Counted from the first letter of the stretch, positions 1 through 10,904 are shown. The stretch is 64,000 nucleotides of DNA from Acanthochromis polyacanthus (GCF_021347895.1 NC_067123.1:558001-622000); one strand, 5' to 3'. Program-made: numbers and translations. The notes: generated by a model not told the origin, from the sequence alone.

Positions 1-438
1 GCGACCATAGTTAAATGCCTCCCAGGGGCCAGAGCGGGCGACATAGAAGCAAATTTGAAACTGCTGGCTAAAGATAATCGTAAATATAGTAAGATTGTTA
101 TTCACGTCGGCGGTAACGACACCCGGTTACGCCAATCGGAGGTCACCAAAATTAGCGTGGCATCGGTGTGTACTTTCGCCAAAACCATGTCGGACTCTGT
201 AGTTTTCTCTGGACCCTTGCCTGATCTGACCAGCGATGACATGTTTAGCCGCATGTCGTCGTTTCGCCGCTGGTTGTCTATGTGGTGTCCATCAAACGAC
301 GTGGGCTTTATTGATAATTGGAGCTCTTTTTGGGGAAAACCTGGTCTGATTAGGAGAGACGGCATCCATCCCACTTTGGCTGGTGCAGCTCTCATTTCTA
401 GGAATATGGCTGATTTTATTAGTACTCCTAAAGCATGA
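1..438 (+). CDS. LINE ORF1, C-terminal SGNH-esterase-like part (partial)
   Basis: The frame is open from base 1 to the stop at 436-438, giving 145 visible residues. The segment shows the pattern of the esterase-like domain found in ORF1 of CR1/L2 LINEs: [10 protein letters not shown] near the start, a central SGPLPD, then FIDNWSSFW and finally DGIHPTLAG, where Asp and His would be the last catalytic residues. The nucleophile block would lie before the window edge. ORF2 starts 21 bases downstream. In this clade the esterase is thought to act in ribonucleoprotein or membrane interaction during retrotransposition; nothing in the sequence here tests that. Confidence 0.8.
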   Translation, partial: ATIVKCLPGARAGDIEANLKLLAKDNRKYSKIVIHVGGNDTRLRQSEVTKISVASVCTFAKTMSDSVVFSGPLPDLTSDDMFSRMSSFRRWLSMWCPSNDVGFIDNWSSFWGKPGLIRRDGIHPTLAGAALISRNMADFISTPKA

Positions 439-459
439 CAACCCAGAGTTAAGACCAGG

Positions 460-3400
460 ATGCAGAGTTGTAGTCTTACACACCTCTCTGCAGTTTCCTC
501 ACAGCTGTCACCCTCCAGTAATTCAGTTAACTTTATTGAGACTGTGTCTGTCCCCCGACCACCAAAATTCAATAAATTACACAAATCAAAAATATACAAA
601 AGAAATAGTAACCACAAAAATTTAATAAAAATTAATACCACTATTTCAACAGAACACAGAGACAGGAAAATTAAATGTGGTCTGTTAAATATTAGATCTC
701 TCTCGTCTAAATCTCTGCTAGTAAATGAGTTGATAACTGATCACCAGATTGATTTGTTCTGTTTGACTGAAACCTGGTTGCAGCAGAAAGAATTTGTTAG
801 CCTAAACGAATCAACTCCCCCTAGTCATATTAACTGTCATATTCCTCGAATCACAGGCCGAGGAGGAGGAGTAGCAGCAATCTACCATTCTAGTTTAAAA
901 TTGAACCAGAGGCCTAAACCTGATTACAGCTCATTTGAAAATCTCACTCTTAGTCTCTCTCATCCAAATTTGAAAGCTCAGAAACCAGTTTTATTTGTTG
1001 TCATATATCGTCCTCCTGCTCCTTATTCTGAGTTTTTATCTCAATTCTCAGACTTTTTATCTGAATTAGTGCTCAGTTCAGACAAAGTTATTATTGTGGG
1101 TGACTTTAACATTCATGTTGACATAGACAGCGACAGCCTTACAACAGCTTTTAATTCATTATTAGACTCAATTGGGTTTTCTCAACATGTAAATAAACCA
1201 ACTCATAGTTTTAATCACACTCTTGACCTTGTCCTGACTTGTGGCATAGAAATTGAAGAGTTAACAGTATTTCCCCAGAACCCTCTTCTTTCTGACCATT
1301 TTATGATAACATTTCAATTTAAAGTAAAGGATTGTATAGCAGCTGAGAACAAATATCATTACAGTAGGTGTTTGTCTGACAATTCAGTATCTAAATTTAA
1401 GGAAATAATACCCTCACTGTTTACTTCAGCAACATTTACTGATAAATCAGAAGGCAAATATTATTATTTTACCCCCACAGAAGTGGATTATTTTGTTAAT
1501 AATGCTTCAGCCTCACTGCGTACAACTCTTGATAGTGTTGCACCTGTAAAAAAGAAAGTTATATCTCAGAGAAGACTTGCTCCTTGGTATAATTCCCAGC
1601 TGCGGACTTTAAAGCAGGCATCCCGAAAGCTGGAAAGAAAGTGGTATTCCACTAATTCAGAGGAAGTGTATGTGGCTTGGAAAAATAGTCTAGTAATCTA
1701 TAAAAAAGCTCTTCGTAATGCCAGGACAACTTATTATTCATCTTTAATAGAGGAGAACAAGAACAACCCTAGGTTTCTCTTTAGCACTGTAGCCAGGCTG
1801 ACAAAGAGTCAGAGCTCTGTTGAACCTTGTATTCCTTTAGCTTTAACCAGTAACGACTTCATGAGCTTCTTTACACATAAAATAGTTATGATTAGAGATA
1901 AAATTAATCTGGCCCTTCCTACAAATGTCACAGATGCTTTTGAATTGGCTGTTAGACCTGATGAATCTTTAGAATTCTTCACTCCTATATGTCTCTCTGA
2001 ACTAATTTCAACAGTTTCTACATCCAAACCATCAACATGTCTTTTAGATCCTATCCCAACTAGACTCTTCAAGGAGATTTTACCTTTAATTAATTCTTCA
2101 ATGTTAGATCTGATTAATCTCTCTCTAGTAACAGGCTATGTACCACAGGCTTTTAAGGTTGCTGTCATCAAACCTTTGCTTAAAAAGCCCACTTTAGATC
2201 CAGATGTGTTAGCTAACTATAGACCGATATCCAACCTACCATTTCTCTCTAAAATTCTGGAAAGAACAGTTGCAAATCAATTATGTGAACACTTACAAAG
2301 GAATAATTTGTTTGAAATGTTTCAGTCAGGCTTCAGAGTGCATCATAGCACAGAAACAGCTCTAGTGAAAGTTACTAATGACCTTCTCATAGCATCAGAT
2401 AATGGACTAGTCTCTATACTTGTTTTGTTAGATCTTAGTGCAGCGTTTGACACAATCGACCACAACATTTTATTACAGCGTCTAGAACATTCAATTGGCA
2501 TTAAAGGGACAGCACTGGACTGGTTTAAATCCTACTTATCAGATAGGTTCCAGTTTGTGCATGTCAACAATAACTCTTCTGAGCATACTAAAGTTAATCA
2601 TGGAGTTCCTCAGGGTTCTGTCTTAGGACCGATACTTTTCACATTATACATGCTTCCTTTAGGCAATATTATTAGGAAGCATTGTATTAACTTCCATTGT
2701 TATGCAGATGACACACAATTGTATTTATCTATGAAGCCAGATGAAACTGATCAGTTAGCTAGACTGCAAGATTGTCTTAAGGACATTAAAACCTGGATGA
2801 CTTTTAACTTCCTACTGCTAAATTCAGACAAAACTGAAGTCATTGTATTTGGCCCCAAACATCTTAGAAACTCGCTTTCAAAGCAAATAGTTACTCTGGA
2901 TGGCATCACATTGGCCTCCAGTACTACTGTGAGGAATCTTGGAGTTATTTTTGACCAGGACATGTCCTTTAACTCACACATAAAGCAAGTCTGTAGGACT
3001 TCCTTTTTTCACCTGCGTAATATTGTAAAAATCAGGAACATTCTGTCTCAGAGTGATGCAGAAAAATTAGTTCATGCTTTTGTTACTTCCAGGCTTGACT
3101 ATTGCAATTCCTTATTATCGGGTTGTCCAAATAGCTCTCTCAAACATCTACAGTTGATCCAAAACGCTGCTGCGAGAGTACTGACAGGAGTTAGCAAAAG
3201 AGATCATATTTCCCCTATACTTGCCTCTCTTCACTGGCTTCCTGTTAAATCCAGAATAGAATTTAAAATCCTTCTTCTGACATATAAAGCTCTTAATAAC
3301 CAATCTCCATCATATCTTAAAGATCTGATAGTACCTTATTATCCTAGTAGAACTCTTCGCTCTCAAGCTGCAGGCTTACTTGTTGTTCCTAGAATTTCTA

Positions 3401-3549
3401 AAAGTAGAATGGGAGGCAGAGCCTTCAGTTATCAGGCGCCTCTCCTGTGGAACCTGCTCCCAGTTTGGGTTCGGGAGGCAGACACCCTCTCTATTTTTAA
3501 GACCAGGCTTAAAACGTTCCTTTTTGACAAATCTTATAGTTGGGGCTGA
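460..3549 (+). CDS. LINE ORF2: apurinic-type endonuclease plus reverse transcriptase
   Basis: A single frame of 1029 residues runs without stop or frameshift. The N-terminal endonuclease shows LNIRSL near residue 75, LTETWL near 103, GDFNIHVD at 214 and SDHF at 278. The reverse transcriptase follows with [16 protein letters not shown] near 587, the first catalytic aspartate in [13 protein letters not shown] near 656, [10 protein letters not shown] near 713 and the YADD box at 748. The C-terminal region ends in the [12 protein letters not shown] and LKTFLF segment usual for L2-type proteins. The start codon is uncertain: ATG at 460 is the first in frame, but conserved sequence begins only near residue 70. 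It cuts target DNA and copies its RNA in place. The intact frame makes activity possible but does not show it. Confidence 0.93.
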   Translation: MQSCSLTHLSAVSSQLSPSSNSVNFIETVSVPRPPKFNKLHKSKIYKRNSNHKNLIKINTTISTEHRDRKIKCGLLNIRSLSSKSLLVNELITDHQIDLFCLTETWLQQKEFVSLNESTPPSHINCHIPRITGRGGGVAAIYHSSLKLNQRPKPDYSSFENLTLSLSHPNLKAQKPVLFVVIYRPPAPYSEFLSQFSDFLSELVLSSDKVIIVGDFNIHVDIDSDSLTTAFNSLLDSIGFSQHVNKPTHSFNHTLDLVLTCGIEIEELTVFPQNPLLSDHFMITFQFKVKDCIAAENKYHYSRCLSDNSVSKFKEIIPSLFTSATFTDKSEGKYYYFTPTEVDYFVNNASASLRTTLDSVAPVKKKVISQRRLAPWYNSQLRTLKQASRKLERKWYSTNSEEVYVAWKNSLVIYKKALRNARTTYYSSLIEENKNNPRFLFSTVARLTKSQSSVEPCIPLALTSNDFMSFFTHKIVMIRDKINLALPTNVTDAFELAVRPDESLEFFTPICLSELISTVSTSKPSTCLLDPIPTRLFKEILPLINSSMLDLINLSLVTGYVPQAFKVAVIKPLLKKPTLDPDVLANYRPISNLPFLSKILERTVANQLCEHLQRNNLFEMFQSGFRVHHSTETALVKVTNDLLIASDNGLVSILVLLDLSAAFDTIDHNILLQRLEHSIGIKGTALDWFKSYLSDRFQFVHVNNNSSEHTKVNHGVPQGSVLGPILFTLYMLPLGNIIRKHCINFHCYADDTQLYLSMKPDETDQLARLQDCLKDIKTWMTFNFLLLNSDKTEVIVFGPKHLRNSLSKQIVTLDGITLASSTTVRNLGVIFDQDMSFNSHIKQVCRTSFFHLRNIVKIRNILSQSDAEKLVHAFVTSRLDYCNSLLSGCPNSSLKHLQLIQNAAARVLTGVSKRDHISPILASLHWLPVKSRIEFKILLLTYKALNNQSPSYLKDLIVPYYPSRTLRSQAAGLLVVPRISKSRMGGRAFSYQAPLLWNLLPVWVREADTLSIFKTRLKTFLFDKSYSWG

Positions 3550-4416
3550 CTGGGTGACCCACAGGGGTTCGGCTTGTGTCTTCATTTGCACAGCTGACTC
3601 CTTCTTGGACGTCCCTTCGTTCTGCCTCTAGTCATGCTGCTATAGGCCTATAGGCTGCTGGGGGACTTTTCTTGACGCACTGAGCCCTTCTCTATCTACC
3701 TTTACATTTAATATGTATACCGTTATTGCAGTACATTCACTCTGTTTCCCCCTGTGCTATTTCTCCGAGTGTCCCTGGTCCCAGAGCTGGATGCTTCAGA
3801 TCTGCGGTTGATGTTCCACCAGCTGGTCCAGTCTCCACCATGTCCACTGTGGGATGCTGTTGCTGACCTTCCTCCAGCCCTCTGCTTCCAACTCCCTTTT
3901 TCCACCAGTCAACTCTGCATTGCCTTCACTATACTGTTATGCTAACTTACATACTGTTTGAATTTTACTGCTAGCTATATATGGAGTATGTTTAATGTCA
4001 GAGCCGTACATCATAAGAGTAAATTATGAGTCAGTTTTCAATGTTAGCTTATACTTTGTCTGTGTCACATATCCTGTCATGCATGTATCCAAATGTGTGT
4101 TGTGTTTTCCTTGCTTTCCCACCCCTCCCTCTTCTCCCATCCCTCCCCTTTGCCCTCTTCTGTCCTTCTCAACCCGCCCGGCCAGCAGGCAGATGGGTCC
4201 CCCCTATATAGAGCCGGGTTCTGCTCGAGGTTTCTTCCCTGTTAAAAGGGTGTTTTTCCTTGCCACTGTCGCCTTTGGGCTTGCTCTGGGGGTCAGGCAT
4301 TTGGGTTCTGTAAAGCGTCTTGAGACGATTTGACTGTAATTGACGCTATATAAATAAAATTGAATTGAATTGAATTCAATGTTTCATTGATCATGGTCGT
4401 GTTTTGTCTTTTCCAG

Positions 4417-4581
4417 GTGGTCTACGATAAAGGAGAGATCTACTCGTTCTCCAAGCACGGACGTTTTTGCCACGAGATAAAGATGAACTGCTCTCCGTAC
4501 ACGAACTACTTCACCCGAGTCTTCTGGAATCGCTCGTATCACGTCTACAAAGTGAACTCCGTCATCTCCTTCCAGTACTGA
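4417..4581 (+). CDS. dpy19l4: DPY19L4-like terminal exon, copy 1 (partial gene)
   Basis: The acceptor CTTTTCCAG precedes an exon in phase 0 encoding 54 residues and a TGA stop. The residues [17 protein letters not shown], then [16 protein letters not shown] and a final SVISFQY, fit the extreme C-terminus of the DPY19-like family, multi-pass ER membrane proteins that include C-mannosyltransferases. I assign DPY19L4 because of this tail and because DPY19L4 lies next to INTS8 in vertebrates. The earlier exons must lie left of the window, beyond the LINE, which ends 40 bases before this exon. It differs from copy 2 (50443-50607) by Cys for Trp and Cys for Tyr. This exon probably belongs to the true gene, but that is inferred from order alone. 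Confidence 0.72.
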   Translation: MVYDKGEIYSFSKHGRFCHEIKMNCSPYTNYFTRVFWNRSYHVYKVNSVISFQY

Positions 4582-7380
4582 CGGCAGATCGGACTCCTCT
4601 CGTATTTAAGATCTCATCCACAGTTGGACACTCTGGGCTTCTGCAAGCGTCTCGTCACTGTTACGTGGAAGCCGCACGTTCAGCAGGGATCGGCTGAGGA
4701 CGCCGCACCGACCTCCACGTGTCGAAGTCGAAACACGCCATATTAATCACTGTACTGTACTTTTATAAGCCATGCGTTACTGTCAATGTTACTGTGAGGC
4801 ATTTAATGAAGGGGGGGTGGATGAGTGTCGTCTGTGGTCACTTTGTGCAGAAGCTGCTCAGATTTAAACAAACAGCGGTCGTATTTTCAGTCATCTATAT
4901 CTCAACAATTGTCATGAAATTTACTACAAATAGCACCCGAAGGAGTTCCATTATCTGCTCACATTTCCTCCAGAGTGGTTGACATGTGTATTAAAATGTC
5001 TTTTTTTTGGCCTTTAGTGAACAGTTAGAGGAAAAACAAACGGAAGCTGTGGGGAAAGAGATGATCTGTACTGGCTGGGAATTAAAACTTCTGATTAGGA
5101 ACCCTAACAGACATGGGTCATCCGGTCGCCTTATGGTGAAACATTATGACAAATATTGAACAGATAGCCATGAAATTTTTGTACACGCATTTGCATTGAC
5201 GAGCCATAACATGAAAACCACCAAAATAACATTTATTCTTCATTCTGACATGTCGGGGCAAAGATACAGGATCTCTGGTGGCATCAGGAAGCTAGCAGAT
5301 CTTTTTGGTCAAGTGGCTTACAGCGTTTGGCTTCGGCCTCGATGGACCCATCGATGATCCACTGGATTGGGATTTAGGGAGTGTTGAGGCTGCGTCAGTG
5401 CCTTGAGCTCTTGGTCATGTTCCTTGAGCTGTTCTTAGGTGGTTTTTGAGGTGTAGCGGGGTATGTTGTCTGAATGGGGTCTGTTGTTACCCACAAGGAG
5501 GGTTCTTGGTCTGGAGCAAAGTTTATGTACACTACTGTTCAAAAGTTTGAGGTCATCAAGACAATTTCACGATTTATTCGCTTTTATTCATGTTTTATTT
5601 ATGTGCTACCATAATTCCACAAGGGTTTTCTAATCATCAATGAGCCTTTCAACACCATTAGCTAACACAATGTAGCATTAGAACACAGGAGTGATGGTTG
5701 CTGGAAATGTTCCTCTGTACCCCTATGGAGATATTCCATTAGAAATCAGCCGTTTCCAGCGAGAACAGTCATTTACCACATTAACAATGTCTACACTGGA
5801 TTTATCATTCATTTAATGTTAACTTCATGGACAAAAACTGCAACATTTTTTGTTGACTTTGGCAAAAAAAGATGATCAACTTTATGTTGATTATTGAGTA
5901 TTTAGTTGGTGGTAGTGCTGTGCTGGACTGCATTATTTTGTCCATCCCATTAACATACATGAAGAGTAAAGTACACGTGAAACAACCATGATAGATTAAA
6001 AAAAAGGTCAGAAACTGAAAATGTAGAAGCAAAAAGTTCAATTTATGGCAAAGCCGTTGGGTCATTCCAGGCCTGGAGGACATTTGGCCTTCAAAATTTT
6101 TTGAAAAATTAACCTTCTCTTTTGCAATTTTCTACTACATATTCATCATAATAGGTCATAAACTATGGAAGGCTTGATTAGCTCAGGTTACACATCAATG
6201 GAACCATTTTTATTCCATGTTTTATTTGTTGTTTGCTAACCCTACTCTAATCACAGTATCAGGGTTGCTAATCCGTGCTAATCTTAGCTTTTTTTCTCAG
6301 CAGTAGAAGCTAGATATTTAGCTCGCTGTTACTGCTGACCAAGAGGACAAACTGACTGATGGAAAAAAGTAAAACAATTAGTCTGATCCTGATGATATGA
6401 GGTAGAGTGAGACATTCAATCATGGCTGCCAATGTGATGGAAACATGAAAAATAGAAGGGAGGCCATAGCTTTGCTCTACACATTCTTTAGGAAATCTGT
6501 TTGATGATGTTAATTCCAGTGTTTCATGTGATTCACGGTTTTCTTCTACCACCTGAAAAAGGTTCTGCTAACAGGGTTGTTGTGGGACACATGCATAATA
6601 ATTATCATTTGAAATATTATGTTGATGAAATAAAATGTTCCCACAATTACAAAAGACATCAATGAAAAAATAATCCCAAAAAGAAAAATGTTTGTTCATT
6701 TCTATTTATCTGCATTTTTCATCTGTCTGACATCAGGAAGATTTTTATAAGAAAACTTTCCTCCCAACAAGCTCAATGAGTCTCATTTTCCTTCACTGTT
6801 TACCAAAACTTCTTATGTGCTGACATCACTCCTGTGTATCTTCTTCACTGCAGACCATAGACCGTATGCTGCAGACACACTTTAGGTTCATTACTACCTC
6901 CTACTGGGCTGGAGTGTTCATCAGTGTTACTGGTGTGCCACAAATTAGGGAACTGAGAACGGTGCGATTAAATGTGCTGTAATTACTTCATCGAAATTAA
7001 CGAGTTAAAGACCCAGCCCTAGTTAAAATATTCAAGTCTAAACCACTTAAACTGCATTTAAATAAAGTAATTGGGTACATTTACTCAGATACTTTACACC
7101 AGTCCCTCTGATATGTCAGACATTTCTCTGATAGATGTATCACTTTTACTGATTTTACAAACAATGAGTCCCTGTGGAGCTCTGTGGTGTTTGGTTCTGG
7201 GATGTCAGATCCAGGGGTCAAAACAAAATCAGTCTTCAAGCAGCTGCTTTGTCAAATTGCAACAGAGAACATGTGAATAAATGTGAAGTCAGCTGGAAGA
7301 AGGTTGATGACAAGAGTGACTTCTACTCTTCATTCTGGCAGGTGACCGGAATTTATGTGACAGAAAACTTCTGTATTGGA
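4582..7380. other. Non-coding spacer: DPY19L4 3' UTR and decayed repeats
   Basis: After the stop codon there is a probable 3' UTR, then AT-rich sequence. No reading frame here keeps its form between copies. The same spacer is found at 50608-53802 and, inverted, at about 29820-33560. The A1 version is shorter because of two deletions with short repeated ends. Confidence 0.6.
5534..5843. mobile_element. Truncated MITE with ACTGTTCAAAAGTTTG inverted ends, copy 1
   Basis: The left end carries the inverted terminal sequence seen complete at 51653-52014. The right terminus is missing: the sequence jumps at an AAAACTGC match to a position about 590 bases further on in A4. It is a common non-autonomous element of fish genomes by its look; I do not assign a superfamily. 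Confidence 0.6.
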
Positions 7381-7480
7381 TGATTCCATCGTCTCCATGG
7401 TGCACCGAACAAAAACAATTCTGGCATTTTTTGATGCACCCAGGGAGCCTATATAAAGGCTGAAACCTTCTGAAATTTCC
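7381..7480 (+). promoter_or_regulatory. Core promoter of acidic gene copy 1 (TATA box)
   Basis: A TATATAAAG box lies at 7450-7458, about 315 bases before the start codon, inside a near-palindrome AGCC...GGCT. Just upstream, 7385-7400 is a 16-base CCATGG-containing motif repeated in inverted form in intron 1 at 8226-8241. The same arrangement is kept in copies 2 and 3. Transcription probably starts near 7480-7490; no ATG intervenes before 7771. Confidence 0.65.
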
Positions 7481-7534
7481 CTTTTTCACCTGCTCTTGGA
7501 CTTGGATTGACCTGTTCAAAGCTCAGCTGGAGAA

Positions 7535-7690
7535 AGAGAATACTTGGAAAGCAACACTTTTGGAAAGCGAAGACTTGAAGAAGAAGACACTTTTGGAGAC
7601 CTGAAGAGCACACTCTCAGACTCTGAAAGAGAAGACCTGAAGAGGACACTTTTGGAAACCGAAGACCTGAAGAGGAAACCTTCGGCCAAA
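7535..7690 (+). repeat. Imperfect tandem repeat in 5' UTR of acidic gene
   Basis: Four to five imperfect units of about 26-30 bases share the core GAAGACCTGAAGAGGACAC followed by TTTTGGAAA. The repeat is purine-rich on the sense strand and is kept in copies 2 (about 29170-29330) and 3 (about 61250-61405). It lies wholly between TATA box and start codon. Confidence 0.75.
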
Positions 7691-7770
7691 GAAGTCCAGA
7701 TAAGAAGACGTTTATAAAAACGACTCTTGGTGGATCCTTGAATCACCTTTGGATCCCTGAAGACCTGGAG

Positions 7771-10669
7771 ATGGACCTCAGACTGATGGACGTCGAGGGA
7801 TACGTGGGAGTTGCCGTGGAGGTGCACCGCGACGCTACTGGTAAGATTATGAATAGATTATTAATAATGTAGCTTTTTATTGATGGAATTATGTTATTTA
7901 TCTGTCTGAAATCCTTACAGCTGTGTCAGTGTAGAAACCAGTGTGACTTTCTAAATTGTAACTGTTGATAAAAACACAGATTTAGTGATTAACAGTTATT
8001 GGATGATTTTTAAAATGATTATTTGAAGCATAAAATGTAAAACTTCTCTCAGGAGAGGGTTAATCTAATTTATTAATCATTGGCGTAGTGATTTGGAAAC
8101 TCTGTCATTTTCATTTAAAGGCATCAAATTGATGAAATTTTCCATGAATTTTTTTGAAAACTAAAACAAATGATGCCAACTGGGGCAGAAATGATAAAAT
8201 GCCAGAAATGTGTTTTTGCTGTATCCATGGAGACGATGGAGTCTTCAGAATGCAGCAGGCCTCTCCTCTGTGTTGCTCTGAGTCGCTTTAAAAATCACAT
8301 TTTCACTCTGCTCAACCTAAACTTTGTGTCTGACTGTTTATGGACCTTTAATGTGAACTATTATTTCATTCATCACACAGTTTGTATTTGTTGAATCTCA
8401 TAAGAATGACAAAATGATTCTTTTACCACTTGAATGAGGCTGCAGGTGTACCACCGTCTCCATTCAGTCACTATGATTTAAACTCATAGATTTGGTGAAT
8501 AAATTGTTCTAATCTGCTCGTTTCATATTTTTTTTGCTCATATTTTATTTGTAAAGGATCTCTGTTGCTGGTTGGTTTATTTTCTCGGTTAAGAAAGAAC
8601 ACAGTGATTTACTTTGCTTTCTACTGCTGATGTGACTGATTATCTGATGCACACAGACTAATACAGGTGCAGTTAACATGCTGCTTATCTGAGTGAGGAC
8701 ACTTAAAACAGTCCAGGAGAAAGGATGCTGCTGTGTTTGAGGAGAAAAGTTCACTTAGTGGAAAACATTCAGTTTATTTAGGATTTCATAAATGTGTGAT
8801 GATGACCTGAACCAGCGACAGTCACAATAATTAGTCATAAAATGTGACTTCATTGTTGCCTGTTGCCGTGTTTTGGTTGTAACATTAATGATCAGAGAGG
8901 TAAAGTGCCGTCTTTTGTTGTGTTGTGTTATATTGTGCTGTGTAGTATTAAATTATATTGTGTATATTTGTGTTATCCTGTGTTTTATTGTGTTGTTCTG
9001 AGTTGTGTTTTGCTGTGTTGTGCCATGTTGTGTCATATTACGTTGTTTTGTGGTAAACTGTATGATGGTGGGTTGTGTGGGTCTCTGTTGTGTTTTGTTG
9101 TGTAATCCTGTGTAGTGTAATGGTTTCCTGTGTTGCGCTGTCTTTTGTTGTACTGTGTTGTGTTGTGCTATATTGTGGTGTGCCGTGTTCAGCTGTGTTG
9201 TGTTGCATTGTGTTGTGTTGCATTACAGCACATCATTTACACATTTCTAATTACTAAATCACTATGAATGTAAACAAACTCGTCATCTGAATTGTCAAGA
9301 CTTAAGTTTTTCCAAGTGACCAAAGTAGAGTAAATAATTGTTTTCATAAAGTCTCACATGAAAGAACAGACTGCAGAATTACTGATTTAGTGTTTGTGGC
9401 GTTGACACTGTTGTTGGATGGTTATAGTGAACTGTTATTAACTTTAGTTGTGACTGTAGATGATTTAGTCCTGATATCTAATGATGTTAGAAGTACTAAC
9501 ATGTGATGACCTTGTTTCCTCTCAGGGTCTGTGGACTACGCCGTGGAGCATCCCCCTGCCGTCGGATTCCCGGAGACCATCTGGATCTTTGATGACGACG
9601 ACGCTCCCATCTTCTACGATGTTCTGGCTCCATACGAAGAAGAAGAAGACCCAGAGGGAGAAGACCGAGAGGAAGAAGACCCAGAGGAAGAAGACTCTGA
9701 AGAGGAAGACCCCGAGACAGAAGACTCCGACGCCTGGTCCGACTGGAGCACCAGCGAAGACTCCGGCTACGACAGCCTGGACGAGGACGAAGAAGACCTG
9801 GAGGACGGCGAAGAAGAGGACGGCCGACCCCGCTCCCCCCTTGTCCAGCGTCTCCCCCCTCCTGCTGGTGCTCCGGTCATCGCTGCTCCCGCTGCTCCCC
9901 CAGAGGACCTTGCCGTCCACATCAGCTCCTTCCTCAAGAGGATCCGGGAGGAGTGCGATGTGGAGGCCCAGGTAAGTACGAAGAGGCAGCGGGTCAGCGA
10001 AGAGGACGACGCACAGCCTGGACCATCCACTTCGTCCACAGACCACAGTGCGTCGGGTCCCTCCACATCAAGCCCGGGCTTCTCTGTGACGGGTGGAAGC
10101 TGGTTCAGGCCTTTTCGGAGTCCAGATGATAGCGACTCCGATTAGTCCTGAAACTGGTGGAAGCTCTGATCGGAGAAGTTCCAGCTGACAGGCAGCTCCC
10201 ACTTCTTACTGCACGGATCAAAAAACATCAAGATCCCTGCAAATAGTAAAAATCCTCCTTCACATGTCTTAGCGTCATCAGACAATGTGGGAGGTGGTAG
10301 GTATGAGCACCTGACAAATACAGGTGTGTTTCTTCTTCTCTCTATCAGAGGTAAGCAAAATTCCAACTGCACATTTTTCAATATTTAACTATTATCCATG
10401 ATACTAACTCTGTTTCTTTCTTCCTCCGAAAAAGGTAAGTTATTACTTCATCAGTTTCTCAGGATTTAATATCTCTTCATGATCATTTATAATTGAAGCA
10501 TTTTACTGACTGTAGAACTTTATGTTTTGTTTCTTCATCCATCATCCAGGAGTTCCGTTCAGAGAACTCCTGGATGGTGGGCAGAGAGGACCGGACGGAC
10601 CAGACCAGAAGGATGGACGACCAGGAACCCACTGGAGGGTTGGAGGAGCGTTTTCAGTCAGCTGACTAA
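7771..10669 (+). CDS. Unrecognised acidic protein gene, copy 1 (3 coding exons)
   Basis: I do not recognise this protein. Coding exons are 7771-7840, 9526-9971 and 10550-10669; phases fit exactly and give 211 residues. Exon 2 has a TACTAAC branch site at 9494 and a CAG/GTAAGT donor. Residues 1-60 are ordered-looking (IWIFDDDDAPIFYDVLAPY at 42-60), 61-122 are a Glu/Asp run holding WSDWSTSEDSGYDSL at 94-108, 125-149 are Pro/Ala-rich, and 152-172 could form an amphipathic helix (LAVHISSFLKRIREEC). If intron 2 is retained, the frame continues to 10145, giving 229 residues with a KRQR cluster and an FRPFRSPDDSDSD tail. Copies 2 and 3 keep both forms open. The composition suggests a nuclear or short-lived regulator; that is inference only. 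Confidence 0.75.
8912..9235. repeat. TGTTGTG-type minisatellite in intron 1
   Basis: The tract is made of degenerate TGTGTTGTGT units on the plus strand with almost no A-rich interruption. Copy 2 has a shorter version (27726-27962), and copy 3 has lost it with about 850 bases of intron. Open frames across it are products of the repeat and not genes. Confidence 0.8.
10539..10580 (+). promoter_or_regulatory. Hairpin over the exon-3 splice acceptor, copy 1
   Basis: The arms 10539-10555 and 10564-10580 are inverted repeats of 17 bases with a single G-U pair and an 8-base loop. The acceptor AG (10548-10549) and the first bases of exon 3 lie in the left arm, so in RNA the splice site would be double-stranded. 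The left arm is intronic and the right arm coding. Retained intron 2 still reads to a stop at 10145, so a structure that slows splicing would change the C-terminus of the product. The pairing is seen directly; a role is inferred. Confidence 0.6.
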
Positions 10670-10904
10670 GTGAGTCCTCACAAAGACGACAAAAGCACCA
10701 ACAGGGACATGAAGTGGTGATGAGCTAAAGTAAACTTTCTGTATGTTGATGTGAACTGATAGAGCTTAGAACCGTTCCACACCTACTGTACATTTATTTA
10801 TGGCTCCATGTCTGTTAAGAAGCACTGATAATTATAATTCAACAGTTCAGCAGCCAGGAACGAGTCAAAGTTTGATTTTTGGGTCCTGTTTTTCTGTTTG
10901 CCAG

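Larger units (their letters stand above)
1..4376 (+). mobile_element. L2/Maui-type LINE retrotransposon, ORF2 intact, 5' end outside window
   Basis: The left edge is a non-LTR retrotransposon in plus orientation. It has the end of ORF1 (1-438), a complete ORF2 (460-3549) and an 800-base 3' UTR. The UTR ends in a short TTGAA-type tandem tail at about 4345-4376, which is typical of the L2 clade and differs from the poly(A) of L1 elements. Beyond 4376 the sequence matches block A4 from 50403, so this is the 3' insertion boundary. A4 has no LINE at this place. With an undamaged ORF2 the copy looks young. The 5' UTR and most of ORF1 lie left of the window, so full length cannot be judged. Confidence 0.93.

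Noticed and set aside
9481..9975. Second plus-strand frame (164 codons) overlapping exon 2, Lys/Thr/Pro-rich
   Set aside because: It starts in intron 1 and runs across the branch site; its composition reflects the GAAGA repeats in another phase.
9522..10046. Long antisense frame (174 codons) across exon 2 of the acidic gene, repeated at 26902 and 62382
   Set aside because: It is the shadow of the GAA/GAC-rich sense frame, has no splice or promoter context, and the sense strand has a full gene model.
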